From Aurelia coerulea (lineage: Eukaryota; Cnidaria; Scyphozoa; Semaeostomeae; Ulmaridae): 64,000 nucleotides of DNA. The stretch spans positions 10,720,743 through 10,784,742 of the forward strand of contig CM076962.1 in NCBI GenBank assembly GCA_039566865.1. The letters are read 5' to 3'. Every line of letters starts with the position of its first letter. Position 1 is the stretch's first letter. The notes beneath the pieces were generated by a model, which saw nothing but the letters and a program-made list of their open reading frames with translations, ran no database searches and was not told the DNA's origin. Shown here piece by piece: positions 35,022 through 45,018 of this stretch. The position numbers were made by a program, and so were the translations under genes.

Positions 35022-35525
35022 GTGACAAAAGAAACCCGTGAAGATTTTTCTAAATTTTACCTACCTTCATAAAACGCAACGAGGACAAAAACTGCTTGAA
35101 AAGTTCCCGATTTTTGTTAAGAAATCTACTCTCCATATGTTTGGGTGTACAAGTTTGGATGCCGATTAAAATATCTCCAGGATTGGCGGAGTTATGGCCA
35201 CAAACAAACCGATAAGGCATTTGAAACAATGAAACGGGAAGCAATAGTTATAAAAATAGTGATTGTTGTAAGAACGACCCGAAAACGCCAAAATCTGCGT
35301 TTTCAATTGTTCTTGCTATTGTCTTTTGCTAAATTTGCTTTTATTGAAGATTCAATGCCTCTACGGTTTCTATGTGAATTGAAAAAGTCTACAAAGGCTT
35401 GTTCGCGCATTTCAAGTCATGTGGCAATACTCTAGGGAATTTTCTGTATTGTACTACTTTTTACATTCATGGCAATAGTTTGCTCGTTGCAAAATAACTT
35501 ATGAAATTCAAAAGAGGTTTTATCA
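35022..35525. other. presumed SLC6 intron; nothing else seen
   Basis: Starts with the donor GTGACA. Open frames here match nothing recognised. Confidence 0.4.
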
Positions 35526-35758
35526 GCATAGCCTCCAAATCTTTTCTTTTGTCCGAAGTTCCCCTGGGACGCTGACTCATCCTCTGATCAGATTGCGTTT
35601 TCTCCTAAAATTGACCAATCAGGTGCCGTCATTTCATTACTTCCGCGTTTCGCAGCAAGATTTAGGCCATTTTGGGTGACCCCCAATAAAAAATTATTGC
35701 ACGCTCGAATAAATCGAATTTTTTGAAAATTTCAACGGGAAAAGGAAGCTTATACATA
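35526..35758 (+). repeat. repeat R, copy 3, left fragment
   Basis: Matches 27692-27929 and stops abruptly at ...atacaTA, where the array begins. The missing remainder resumes at 63265. This is the left half of the target of insertion, with one copy of the duplicated TA at 35757-35758. Confidence 0.85.
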
Positions 35759-36054
35759 CAATCCTTGCCAAAACTCTTGAAAAAAATCACATATTTTTGC
35801 TCAGCTCTCCCCCCCTCCCCCTTACAATGTTGGTTCCTTGCGTGATTACGCATTTCTCAAGGGCACAACAACGCAGCCAAAGCGATTTTCGTGATATCTG
35901 GTGATCAGTGCTTCGGACCAACATTGTTCAGGGGGGGGGGCAGGGGGGCAAGGGAAAAGAGTAGCGTGAAGTTTCCTGCACTGTATTTTGGATGCTTGGT
36001 CGGAGAAGAAAAGAGAGAAATGAAATTTTTTTCAAGTTGTTTTGGCAAGGATTG
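35759..36054 (+). repeat. segment S1, left terminus of array
   Basis: 296 bp. Inverted ends CAATCCTTGCCAAAAC / GTTTTGGCAAGGATTG, extended to about 32 bp by a shared TTGAAAAAAAT. Next inward on the left is a C-rich tract then acaatgttggt. The right arm carries the complementary order: accaacattgt, a G10 run, then caggggggcaaggg. So S is a foldback-like module. The G tracts could form a quadruplex. Preceded by TA. Confidence 0.85.
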
Positions 36055-36630
36055 TCTGAAGGGGTGAATTTCTAAAAGTCAGTCGTTTGAGCTGATTTTT
36101 GCGCTGCAGGGTAATTCGATAGTGTAGATCACGAAACTGAAGGAAAAAAACAGTTATTTGTTAGGGTTCTGGATTTGTGACGTCATATTATACCCATTTT
36201 CACAATTCCTTGATAGCATGGGTGAAATCTACGTCATAATTCAATTTTAAGAGAACAGTGGGCTTTCCAATTAGTTACAAATTTGAATTTCATCATTCTA
36301 GACAATGAGCACAATTAGAATTATATTTGTACTTGTTATTGGCCCCTAAGGAGCAATTAAAGGTGCAATCAAATGCCTGGATTAGAACTGTATTGATACA
36401 TGAATAGGGACACTTTATGAATGACGTATAGTTAGATGGTATGTGGGTTGGCGAGATCAAAATTGAAGAGATGAGGTCACAGTATACATTTTCATTATGG
36501 CCATGCAATTATAAGAAAAGTCATTAAGTTTCAATCATTTTCGTTAAATACAGAAAAACTCGGGAATAAAAGGGTAAACGATTCTTAAACTGCCGAATGA
36601 GAGGACAGTTTGAAGTAAATTATTGGGAAA

Positions 36631-38031
36631 ATGGCGTCCAATACTTTTCAAGAGTCGATAGATGTGGAAACAAATGAAGTTGAAGTTGAGTGTGAAGGGG
36701 GGAATGACGAACAGGACATTGAATTTGCCGCGGTGTTCCAACCTACTTGTGCAAGAAAAGTATATTTAGTCACATACAGTCGTGCAAATGTCAAGAGATT
36801 TGATCGCCAGTCATTTGCAGCTGTAGTTGTGAGTGCGTTCCAAGTAACAGGGCTTGTAGACGTAAAGCAATGGGCTTGCAGCATGGAAGAACACAAAGAT
36901 GGCGGGAAACATTTCCATTTAGCCATATTGCTAGGAAAGCAGAGGCGCTGGAAGAAGGTGAAGGAGCACATTGGAAAAACACACGGCATCAGCGTCCATT
37001 TTTCAGGACACAAATGCTATTTTACTGCATATAAATATGCAAAAAAGTACGATAAACATTTCGTGTGTAGTCCAGGCCATCCAAAGAAGATACAGCCGCC
37101 TAAAACATTGAGAGCCAGCAGTGCAAAGAAACGACGTAAAGCCAAAGCTACACGTTATACAAACAAGGATGTAGCCGATCTTATTTTGAACGAAAACGTC
37201 AGATCGAGGCTGGAACTAATGGCACTTGCAAAAGACACCAAACAGAGGAAAGGGGACGCATTGCTGTATGATTTCTTGCTTGCAAAATCAGAGAAGGCGG
37301 TGTCTGAACTGATAGAGACGGTGTGGGCAATTGAGACTGCGGAAGAGAATATAGAGAGAGCGCGACAATCAAGAATGGATATTTTGAATAATGCATTAAA
37401 TGCTGATTGTGTTTGTAACGGAGAATGGCGTGAGTGTGCAGAGGAGATCTTGCAGCTCAATCACATGGATGCTGGGAAATTCAAGAATGCTTTTGTCGAT
37501 TTGTTGGAAAAGGGGCGCGGAAAGGGACGTAACATCCTTATAACTGGACCAGCCAATTGTGGAAAGACATTTATTCTTGATCCGCTACGAATAATATATA
37601 AATGCTTTGTGAATCCAGCTACATGCACCTATGCACTAATGGGTGTGGAGACTGCCGAAGTTATAATATTCAATGACTTCAGATTTAATCCAATCATAAT
37701 ACCCTGGGCAGATCTCCTTCTTCTTTTAGAGGGACAACCAATGCACTTGTCTACACCCAAAACTCATTTTGCAAAGGACATAGTTCTTGAAAGTGATACC
37801 CCAGTATTCTGCACGTCTAAAGGGCCAATTTTGTATGTAAAGGGAGGTTCCATTGATGACCGAGAGAGTGAAATGATGCGCGTGCGTTGGAGACACATTG
37901 AATTCCGTCATCAGATAGAAATTGAGAAGCAAAAGTGCATTCAGCCATGCGCGTACTGCTTCTCCCATTTCTTGCTGGACGGTCATGTGACTTCAACTGC
38001 ACAGGCGCATGAAAATGCTCCCCAAAATTGA
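36631..38031 (+). CDS. HUH endonuclease - SF3 helicase replication initiator (unit 1)
   Basis: 466 aa, intact. Residues 1-35 form an acidic leader. The HUH domain spans about 42-150, with motif I VYLVTYS (44-50), motif II KHFHLAI with His94 and His96, and motif III YAKK with the likely nicking tyrosine Tyr136 and Lys139. A basic, NLS-like KKRRKAKA is at 166-173. The superfamily-3 helicase spans about 295-425, with Walker A GPANCGKT (306-313), Walker B VIIFNDF (344-350) and motif C PVFCTSK (391-397). A C-terminal cysteine cluster (Cys436, 440, 443, His446) may bind zinc. Domain order matches CRESS-DNA and parvovirus-type initiators, which nick an origin and unwind it for rolling-circle or rolling-hairpin synthesis. 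No capsid gene accompanies it. Start ATG 36631 follows GGGAAA. Thr331 as in unit 6 (Ser in units 2-5). Confidence 0.9.
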   Translation: MASNTFQESIDVETNEVEVECEGGNDEQDIEFAAVFQPTCARKVYLVTYSRANVKRFDRQSFAAVVVSAFQVTGLVDVKQWACSMEEHKDGGKHFHLAILLGKQRRWKKVKEHIGKTHGISVHFSGHKCYFTAYKYAKKYDKHFVCSPGHPKKIQPPKTLRASSAKKRRKAKATRYTNKDVADLILNENVRSRLELMALAKDTKQRKGDALLYDFLLAKSEKAVSELIETVWAIETAEENIERARQSRMDILNNALNADCVCNGEWRECAEEILQLNHMDAGKFKNAFVDLLEKGRGKGRNILITGPANCGKTFILDPLRIIYKCFVNPATCTYALMGVETAEVIIFNDFRFNPIIIPWADLLLLLEGQPMHLSTPKTHFAKDIVLESDTPVFCTSKGPILYVKGGSIDDRESEMMRVRWRHIEFRHQIEIEKQKCIQPCAYCFSHFLLDGHVTSTAQAHENAPQN

Positions 38032-38047
38032 GGCAACAAGTAACACA

Positions 38048-38452
38048 ACGGTTGACACAACGATTGACAGTAGAAGGAATCTTCCTTTAATTCGATGTTG
38101 AATTGTGCAAGTTAGCTTCTTTTCAGCTTCTCAACTGTTCAAAGACGTAAACAGTGTACTAACATCCTCAGATAGTTTACAATTTGGCGTACGCCAAAGT
38201 TACAGGGCTCATAACAAGTGTCAACCTATTTTCCTAAAAAGAACTTGAGCATCAAATATCTTTTTACCAGTGCTGTGTCAATCGTTACAGCCCACTTTTC
38301 TGCGCTACTCATTATTAATAGGCGTTTACCAATGAGCCCAGCAGATAGGTTACGATAATGAACACCCCTCTGTAACAAATATTTTTAGAAAGAGCAGTCT
38401 CCGGGGGGCGAAAGGGTTGAAACGTACGCCTGTCAATCGATGTGTCAATCGT
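38048..38452. promoter_or_regulatory. candidate Rep origin: iterons and palindrome (unit 1)
   Basis: The gap between the convergent genes (38032-38614) holds six related 9-10-mers. Direct: TGTCAACC at 38219, TGTCAATCGT at 38276, TGTCAATCG at 38431 and TGTCAATCGT at 38443. Inverted: ACGGTTGACA at 38048 and ACGATTGACA at 38060. Among them is a perfect 16-bp palindrome TTTGGCGTACGCCAAA (38183-38198) and a near palindrome AAGGAATCTTCCTT (38074-38087). Iterated initiator-binding sites plus a hairpin are the usual make-up of an HUH-Rep origin. I saw no CRESS-type TAGTATTAC nonanucleotide, so the nick site is unknown. Confidence 0.55.
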
Positions 38453-38614
38453 GAAACCTTACACCAGAAGGCTCATTACGTGTACAGTGAGACGTTACGA
38501 CATTAAACGCATCATTTAGCTCATAAACAATTGTTCATAAACAAAAGATTACGATACATGAAGAGAAAATAATGCTATGTAAATATCTCGTTATACAAAA
38601 TGTTCATTTAAAAT

Positions 38615-39730
38615 TCAATACTTCGTTCTATAGCCTTTGTTTTGAACTATGGCTTTCAATCGTGTGTCCATATTCTCAATTGTTCTGTCAATGACTTGAC
38701 GACTAAAATTATGCAGGGTCGCAACGACACGTTTCTCGAATGCTGCAAAATCTTCGTGGACAAGTGTCTGCTCCAGGGCCTGTTTCCGTAACTCACGGCG
38801 AACATTGTGGAAAACATTTTCGATTGGGTTGAGGTCAGGTGATCGTGGGGGGATTTCTACGACGTTTGCTCCAATTTCTTTCAATGCAGACTTAGCAGCA
38901 GCACTTTTCTGACAGGGGTCGTTGTCCATTACAAAATACTTCATGCCCCTAGCTTTTCTGTCTTTCACCTTGCCTCTTTTCAGAGCCTTTTCAAGGTCAT
39001 TTTTTACAAAATCTGCGAAGTATTTCCCAGTCATGTGCTTGTAAGTTTTCACCAATGTTACCCCCACTCCAAATTTAATTCCAACCAGCACATATACACG
39101 ACGCCCCCCAGGCAAATTCTTGCTCCCTTTCGTCGTCCATTGCAATCCTTCGCTTGCTTTCCTCCACACCCTCCCACTTGGTGTCTTTGCGTCACGAAAT
39201 GGGTTAAATTTGTGAACAAAAGACACCCCATCTAAATACATGGCAACGTCCTCGGTCCAGAAACTACTGCGGTGTTTCCTTAGCATCTTCCGGGCATATT
39301 GCAGTCTTGCCTGCTTGTCTTTGCACGATAGGAGACCTTTTTTCCTTGGCTGCAGATGTTTAAATCCTGCACAGTTCAAAATACGAGCAAATGTGCGGTA
39401 GCTTGCTAGCCCTTGAAGTTCTGCTTCTTTAACCACATCCATCACTTTTACATTCACATTTTTCTCCCTTGCTTTTGAAAATTGCCGTATGAACCGTGCC
39501 TTTGTTCTTGCAGATAGTTTCTTTGGCCTACCGCCTTTACAGATCTTCTCCCGCTTTTCACCCTTGCAAGACAGCTCACCATCTTTCCAGCACCGATACA
39601 CTGATGCCACGGAGATATGCAATTTTTTCGCAATCGTTGCCATTTTCGTGCCATTTCTCCGCAGAACATAGGCCATGGCTCGAATTTTCGGATCTATCGC
39701 TTTCGTTTTCCTTACCGCACTTTTAGCCAT
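38615..39730 (-). CDS. Tc1/IS630-type DD34E transposase (unit 1)
   Basis: 371 aa, intact. N-terminal DNA-binding region: a first helix-turn-helix at about 15-50 (ATIAKKLHISVASVYRCW), a GRPKK linker (68-72, like the GRPR box of Tc1 transposases), and a second helical domain at about 75-125. Catalytic domain: Asp167 in AMYLDG, Asp269 in FVMDNDP, and Glu304 in SPDLNPIEN, with 34 residues between the last two, i.e. DD34E. Family knowledge: such enzymes cut at inverted repeats and insert at TA, exactly the target seen at the array edges. Length is slightly above the usual ~340. The start codon is the CAT at 39728-39730. It runs convergent to rep with 583 bp between stops. Confidence 0.92.
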   Translation of the reverse strand: MAKSAVRKTKAIDPKIRAMAYVLRRNGTKMATIAKKLHISVASVYRCWKDGELSCKGEKREKICKGGRPKKLSARTKARFIRQFSKAREKNVNVKVMDVVKEAELQGLASYRTFARILNCAGFKHLQPRKKGLLSCKDKQARLQYARKMLRKHRSSFWTEDVAMYLDGVSFVHKFNPFRDAKTPSGRVWRKASEGLQWTTKGSKNLPGGRRVYVLVGIKFGVGVTLVKTYKHMTGKYFADFVKNDLEKALKRGKVKDRKARGMKYFVMDNDPCQKSAAAKSALKEIGANVVEIPPRSPDLNPIENVFHNVRRELRKQALEQTLVHEDFAAFEKRVVATLHNFSRQVIDRTIENMDTRLKAIVQNKGYRTKY

Positions 39731-41110
39731 CTTTCTTAAAACTGATAGCTCTCTCCTTCGTTTAACGTATTATTAGCTAACTTTTCTACACGCACTAATC
39801 TGACATCACAAACTAATCGTGACGCAGCCCGTTCCAGTGCCACCATGGAAGAACCTTGCATAAATGCTCCACTTTTACCTACATCTTTCACCCATTTCCT
39901 ATGAATTGCAGGGGACCACTATTTTATGGAAGTTGTACACGCCGTTAGACCTATGTTTTTGGTGTACTTTGCCACTTTCCATGAGAACACGCGTAAAACT
40001 CTTTTCCCCATGTATTGCAAGTATTTCCCGTCACGTGACAAGTTTCCTGCAGTTATAACTCCATCATTTCCGTAAGAGCCCTGCAATTCCTTCATTTCTC
40101 ATATCGATGACGTCATAATTTCATCATAAACGTTTTGAGATAATTTTTTACACCTGCATGTTGATAAGTACACAAAACTGTACACTTGTGCCAATTTTGG
40201 TTCAGATTGATGAACTTTTTCAAAAATTGCCCTCTCGGACAATCCTTGCCAAAACTCTTGAAAAAAATCACATATTTTTGCTCAGCTCTCCCCCCCTCCC
40301 CCTTACAATGTTGGTTCCTTGCGTGATTACGCATTTCTCAAGGGCACAACAACGCAGCCAAAGCGATTTTCGTGATATCTGGTGATCAGTGCTTCGGACC
40401 AACATTGTTCAGGGGGGGGGCAGGGGGGCAAGGGAAAAGAGTAGCGTGAAGTTTCCTGCACTGTATTTTGGATGCTTGGTCGGAGAAGAAAAGAGAGAAA
40501 TGAAATTTTTTTCAAGTTGTTTTGGCAAGGATTGTCTGAAGGGGTGAATTTCTAAAAGTCAGTCGTTTGAGCTGATTTTTGCGCTGCAGGGTAATTCGAT
40601 AGTGTAGATCACGAAACTGAAGGAAAAAAACAGTTATTTGTTAGGGTTCTGGATTTGTGACGTCATATTATACCCATTTTCACAATTCCTTGATAGCATG
40701 GGTGAAATCTACGTCATAATTCAATTTTAAGAGAACAGTGGGCTTTCCAATTAGTTACAAATTTGAATTTCATCATTCTAGACAATGAGCACAATTAGAA
40801 TTATATTTGTACTTGTTATTGGCCCCTAAGGAGCAATTAAAGGTGCAATCAAATGCCTGGATTAGAACTGTATTGATACATGAATAGGGACACTTTATGA
40901 ATGACGTATAGTTAGATGCTATGTGGGTTGGCGAGATCAAAATTGAAGAGATGAGGTCACAGTATACATTTTCATTATGGCCATGCAATTATAAGAAAAG
41001 TCATTAAGTTTCAATCATTTTCGTTAAATACAGAAAAACTCGGGAATAAAAGGGTAAACGATTCTTAAACTGCCGAATGAGAGGACAGTTTGAAGTAAAT
41101 TATTGGGAAA
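39731..41110. promoter_or_regulatory. divergent promoter region around S2
   Basis: Between the transposase start of unit 1 (leftward) and the rep start of unit 2 (rightward). S2 sits in the middle and TGACGTCA (CRE/ATF-type palindrome) lies on either side at about 40108 and 40658, roughly 130 bp from each S edge. The same arrangement repeats around S3 to S6. No convincing TATA box or polyadenylation signal was identified. Promoter function is inferred from position only. Confidence 0.35.
40240..40534 (+). repeat. segment S2
   Basis: 295 bp, as S1 but with nine Gs in the variable run. Flanked by body sequence, not TA. Confidence 0.85.
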
Positions 41111-42511
41111 ATGGCGTCCAATACTTTTCAAGAGTCGATAGATGTGGAAACAAATGAAGTTGAAGTTGAGTGTGAAGGGGGGAATGACGAACAGGACATT
41201 GAATTTGCCGCGGTGTTCCAACCTACTTGTGCAAGAAAAGTATATTTAGTCACATACAGTCGTGCAAATGTCAAGAGATTTGATCGCCAGTCATTTGCAG
41301 CTGTAGTTGTGAGTGCGTTCCAAGTAACAGGGCTTGTAGACGTAAAGCAATGGGCTTGCAGCATGGAAGAACACAAAGATGGCGGGAAACATTTCCATTT
41401 AGCCATATTGCTAGGAAAGCAGAGGCGCTGGAAGAAGGTGAAGGAGCACATTGGAAAAACACACGGCATCAGCGTCCATTTTTCAGGACACAAATGCTAT
41501 TTTACTGCATATAAATATGCAAAAAAGTACGATAAACATTTCGTGTGTAGTCCAGGCCATCCAAAGAAGATACAGCCGCCTAAAACATTGAGAGCCAGCA
41601 GTGCAAAGAAACGACGTAAAGCCAAAGCTACACGTTATACAAACAAGGATGTAGCCGATCTTATTTTGAACGAAAACGTCAGATCGAGGCTGGAACTAAT
41701 GGCACTTGCAAAAGACACCAAACAGAGGAAAGGGGACGCATTGCTGTATGATTTCTTGCTTGCAAAATCAGAGAAGGCGGTGTCTGAACTGATAGAGACG
41801 GTGTGGGCAATTGAGACTGCGGAAGAGAATATAGAGAGAGCGCGACAATCAAGAATGGATATTTTGAATAATGCATTAAATGCTGATTGTGTTTGTAACG
41901 GAGAATGGCGTGAGTGTGCAGAGGAGATCTTGCAGCTCAATCACATGGATGCTGGGAAATTCAAGAATGCTTTTGTCGATTTGTTGGAAAAGGGGCGCGG
42001 AAAGGGACGTAACATCCTTATAACTGGACCAGCCAATTGTGGAAAGACATTTATTCTTGATCCGCTACGAATAATATATAAATGCTTTGTGAATCCAGCT
42101 TCATGCACCTATGCACTAATGGGTGTGGAGACTGCCGAAGTTATAATATTCAATGACTTCAGATTTAATCCAATCATAATACCCTGGGCAGATCTCCTTC
42201 TTCTTTTAGAGGGACAACCAATGCACTTGTCTACACCCAAAACTCATTTTGCAAAGGACATAGTTCTTGAAAGTGATACCCCAGTATTCTGCACGTCTAA
42301 AGGGCCAATTTTGTATGTAAAGGGAGGTTCCATTGATGACCGAGAGAGTGAAATGATGCGCGTGCGTTGGAGACACATTGAATTCCGTCATCAGATAGAA
42401 ATTGAGAAGCAAAAGTGCATTCAGCCATGCGCGTACTGCTTCTCCCATTTCTTGCTGGACGGTCATGTGACTTCAACTGCACAGGCGCATGAAAATGCTC
42501 CCCAAAATTGA
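41111..42511 (+). CDS. HUH-SF3 replication initiator (unit 2)
   Basis: 466 aa, intact. Identical to unit 1 except Ser331 for Thr331 (TCA for ACA), a variant shared by units 2-5. All HUH and helicase motifs are retained. Confidence 0.9.
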   Translation: MASNTFQESIDVETNEVEVECEGGNDEQDIEFAAVFQPTCARKVYLVTYSRANVKRFDRQSFAAVVVSAFQVTGLVDVKQWACSMEEHKDGGKHFHLAILLGKQRRWKKVKEHIGKTHGISVHFSGHKCYFTAYKYAKKYDKHFVCSPGHPKKIQPPKTLRASSAKKRRKAKATRYTNKDVADLILNENVRSRLELMALAKDTKQRKGDALLYDFLLAKSEKAVSELIETVWAIETAEENIERARQSRMDILNNALNADCVCNGEWRECAEEILQLNHMDAGKFKNAFVDLLEKGRGKGRNILITGPANCGKTFILDPLRIIYKCFVNPASCTYALMGVETAEVIIFNDFRFNPIIIPWADLLLLLEGQPMHLSTPKTHFAKDIVLESDTPVFCTSKGPILYVKGGSIDDRESEMMRVRWRHIEFRHQIEIEKQKCIQPCAYCFSHFLLDGHVTSTAQAHENAPQN

Positions 42512-42527
42512 GGCAACAAGTAACACA

Positions 42528-42932
42528 ACGGTTGACACAACGATTGACAGTAGAAGGAATCTTCCTTTAATTCGATGTTGAATTGTGCAAGTTAGCTTCT
42601 TTTCAGCTTCTCAACTGTTCAAAGACGTAAACAGTGTACTAACATCCTCAGATAGTTTACAATTTGGCGTACGCCAAAGTTACAGGGCTCATAACAAGTG
42701 TCAACCTATTTTCCTAAAAAGAACTTGAGCATCAAATATCTTTTTACCAGTGCTGTGTCAATCGTTACAGCCCACTTTTCTGCGCTACTCATTATTAATA
42801 GGCGTTTACCAATGAGCCCAGCAGATAGGTTACGATAATGAACACCCCTCTGTAACAAATATTTTTAGAAAGAGCAGTCTCCGGGGGGCGAAAGGGTTGA
42901 AACGTACGCCTGTCAATCGATGTGTCAATCGT
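42528..42932. promoter_or_regulatory. candidate Rep origin (unit 2)
   Basis: Same six iteron-like motifs as unit 1. Palindrome at 42663-42678. Just downstream reads cctttcacc where units 1 and 6 have ccttacacc. Confidence 0.5.
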
Positions 42933-43094
42933 GAAACCTTTCACCAGAAGGCTCATTACGTGTACAGTGAGACGTTACGACATTAAACGCATCATTTAGC
43001 TCATAAACAATTGTTCATAAACAAAAGATTACGATACATGAAGAGAAAATAATGCTATGTAAATATCTCGTTATACAAAATGTTCATTTAAAAT

Positions 43095-44210
43095 TCAATA
43101 CTTCGTTCTATAGCCTTTGTTTTGAACTATGGCTTTCAATCGTGTGTCCATATTCTCAATTGTTCTGTCAATGACTTGACGACTAAAATTATGCAGGGTC
43201 GCAACGACACGTTTCTCGAATGCTGCAAAATCTTCGTGGACAAGTGTCTGCTCCAGGGCCTGTTTCCGTAACTCACGGCGAACATTGTGGAAAACATTTT
43301 CGATTGGGTTGAGGTCAGGTGATCGTGGGGGGATTTCTACGACGTTTGCTCCAATTTCTTTCAATGCAGACTTAGCAGCAGCACTTTTCTGACAGGGGTC
43401 GTTGTCCATTACAAAATACTTCATGCCCCTAGCTTTTCTGTCTTTCACCTTGCCTCTTTTCAGAGCCTTTTCAAGGTCATTTTTTACAAAATCTGCGAAG
43501 TATTTCCCAGTCATGTGCTTGTAAGTTTTCACCAATGTTACCCCCACTCCAAATTTAATTCCAACCAGCACATATACACGACGCCCCCCAGGCAAATTCT
43601 TGCTCCCTTTCGTCGTCCATTGCAATCCTTCGCTTGCTTTCCTCCACACCCTCCCACTTGGTGTCTTTGCGTCACGAAATGGGTTAAATTTGTGAACAAA
43701 AGACACCCCATCTAAATACATGGCAACGTCCTCGGTCCAGAAACTACTGCGGTGTTTCCTTAGCATCTTCCGGGCATATTGCAGTCTTGCCTGCTTGTCT
43801 TTGCACGATAGGAGACCTTTTTTCCTTGGCTGCAGATGTTTAAATCCTGCACAGTTCAAAATACGAGCAAATGTGCGGTAGCTTGCTAGCCCTTGAAGTT
43901 CTGCTTCTTTAACCACATCCATCACTTTTACATTCACATTTTTCTCCCTTGCTTTTGAAAATTGCCGTATGAACCGTGCCTTTGTTCTTGCAGATAGTTT
44001 CTTTGGCCTACCGCCTTTACAGATCTTCTCCCGCTTTTCACCCTTGCAAGACAGCTCACCATCTTTCCAGCACCGATACACTGATGCCACGGAGATATGC
44101 AATTTTTTCGCAATCGTTGCCATTTTCGTGCCATTTCTCCGCAGAACATAGGCCATGGCTCGAATTTTCGGATCTATCGCTTTCGTTTTCCTTACCGCAC
44201 TTTTAGCCAT
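43095..44210 (-). CDS. DD34E transposase (unit 2)
   Basis: 371 aa, identical in protein to unit 1. Catalytic triad intact. Confidence 0.92.
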   Translation of the reverse strand: MAKSAVRKTKAIDPKIRAMAYVLRRNGTKMATIAKKLHISVASVYRCWKDGELSCKGEKREKICKGGRPKKLSARTKARFIRQFSKAREKNVNVKVMDVVKEAELQGLASYRTFARILNCAGFKHLQPRKKGLLSCKDKQARLQYARKMLRKHRSSFWTEDVAMYLDGVSFVHKFNPFRDAKTPSGRVWRKASEGLQWTTKGSKNLPGGRRVYVLVGIKFGVGVTLVKTYKHMTGKYFADFVKNDLEKALKRGKVKDRKARGMKYFVMDNDPCQKSAAAKSALKEIGANVVEIPPRSPDLNPIENVFHNVRRELRKQALEQTLVHEDFAAFEKRVVATLHNFSRQVIDRTIENMDTRLKAIVQNKGYRTKY

Positions 44211-44719
44211 CTTTCTTAAAACTGATAGCTCTCTCCTTCGTTTAACGTATTATTAGCTAACTTTTCTACACGCACTAATCTGACATCACAAACTAATCGT
44301 GACGCAGCCCGTTCCAGTGCCACCATGGAAGAACCTTGCATAAATGCTCCACTTTTACCTACATCTTTCACCCATTTCCTATGAATTGCAGGGGACCACT
44401 ATTTTATGGAAGTTGTACACGCCGTTAGACCTATGTTTTTGGTGTACTTTGCCACTTTCCATGAGAACACGCGTAAAACTCTTTTCCCCATGTATTGCAA
44501 GTATTTCCCGTCACGTGACAAGTTTCCTGCAGTTATAACTCCATCATTTCCGTAAGAGCCCTGCAATTCCTTCATTTCTCATATCGATGACGTCATAATT
44601 TCATCATAAACGTTTTGAGATAATTTTTTACACCTGCATGTTGATAAGTACACAAAACTGTACACTTGTGCCAATTTTGGTTCAGATTGATGAACTTTTT
44701 CAAAAATTGCCCTCTCGGA

Positions 44720-45018
44720 CAATCCTTGCCAAAACTCTTGAAAAAAATCACATATTTTTGCTCAGCTCTCCCCCCCTCCCCCTTACAATGTTGGTTCCTT
44801 GCGTGATTACGCATTTCTCAAGGGCACAACAACGCAGCCAAAGCGATTTTCGTGATATCTGGTGATCAGTGCTTCGGACCAACATTGTTCAGGGGGGGGG
44901 GGGGCAGGGGGGCAAGGGAAAAGAGTAGCGTGAAGTTTCCTGCACTGTATTTTGGATGCTTGGTCGGAGAAGAAAAGAGAGAAATGAAATTTTTTTCAAG
45001 TTGTTTTGGCAAGGATTG
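44720..45018 (+). repeat. segment S3
   Basis: 299 bp. The variable run has 13 Gs. Confidence 0.85.

Noticed and set aside
36293..36741. Two minus-strand open frames (71 and 65 aa) upstream of rep in all units
   Set aside because: No family resemblance, no start context, and conservation among near-identical tandem copies is not evidence of selection.
36648..37460. Antisense open frames over rep (121 and 101 aa), repeated in every unit
   Set aside because: They mirror the rep reading frame, have low-complexity composition and recur only because the units are nearly identical.
39864..40058. 64-aa open frame between transposase start and S in all units
   Set aside because: Short, unrecognised, and interrupted by the MITE in unit 6 just downstream; more likely part of the non-coding promoter region.
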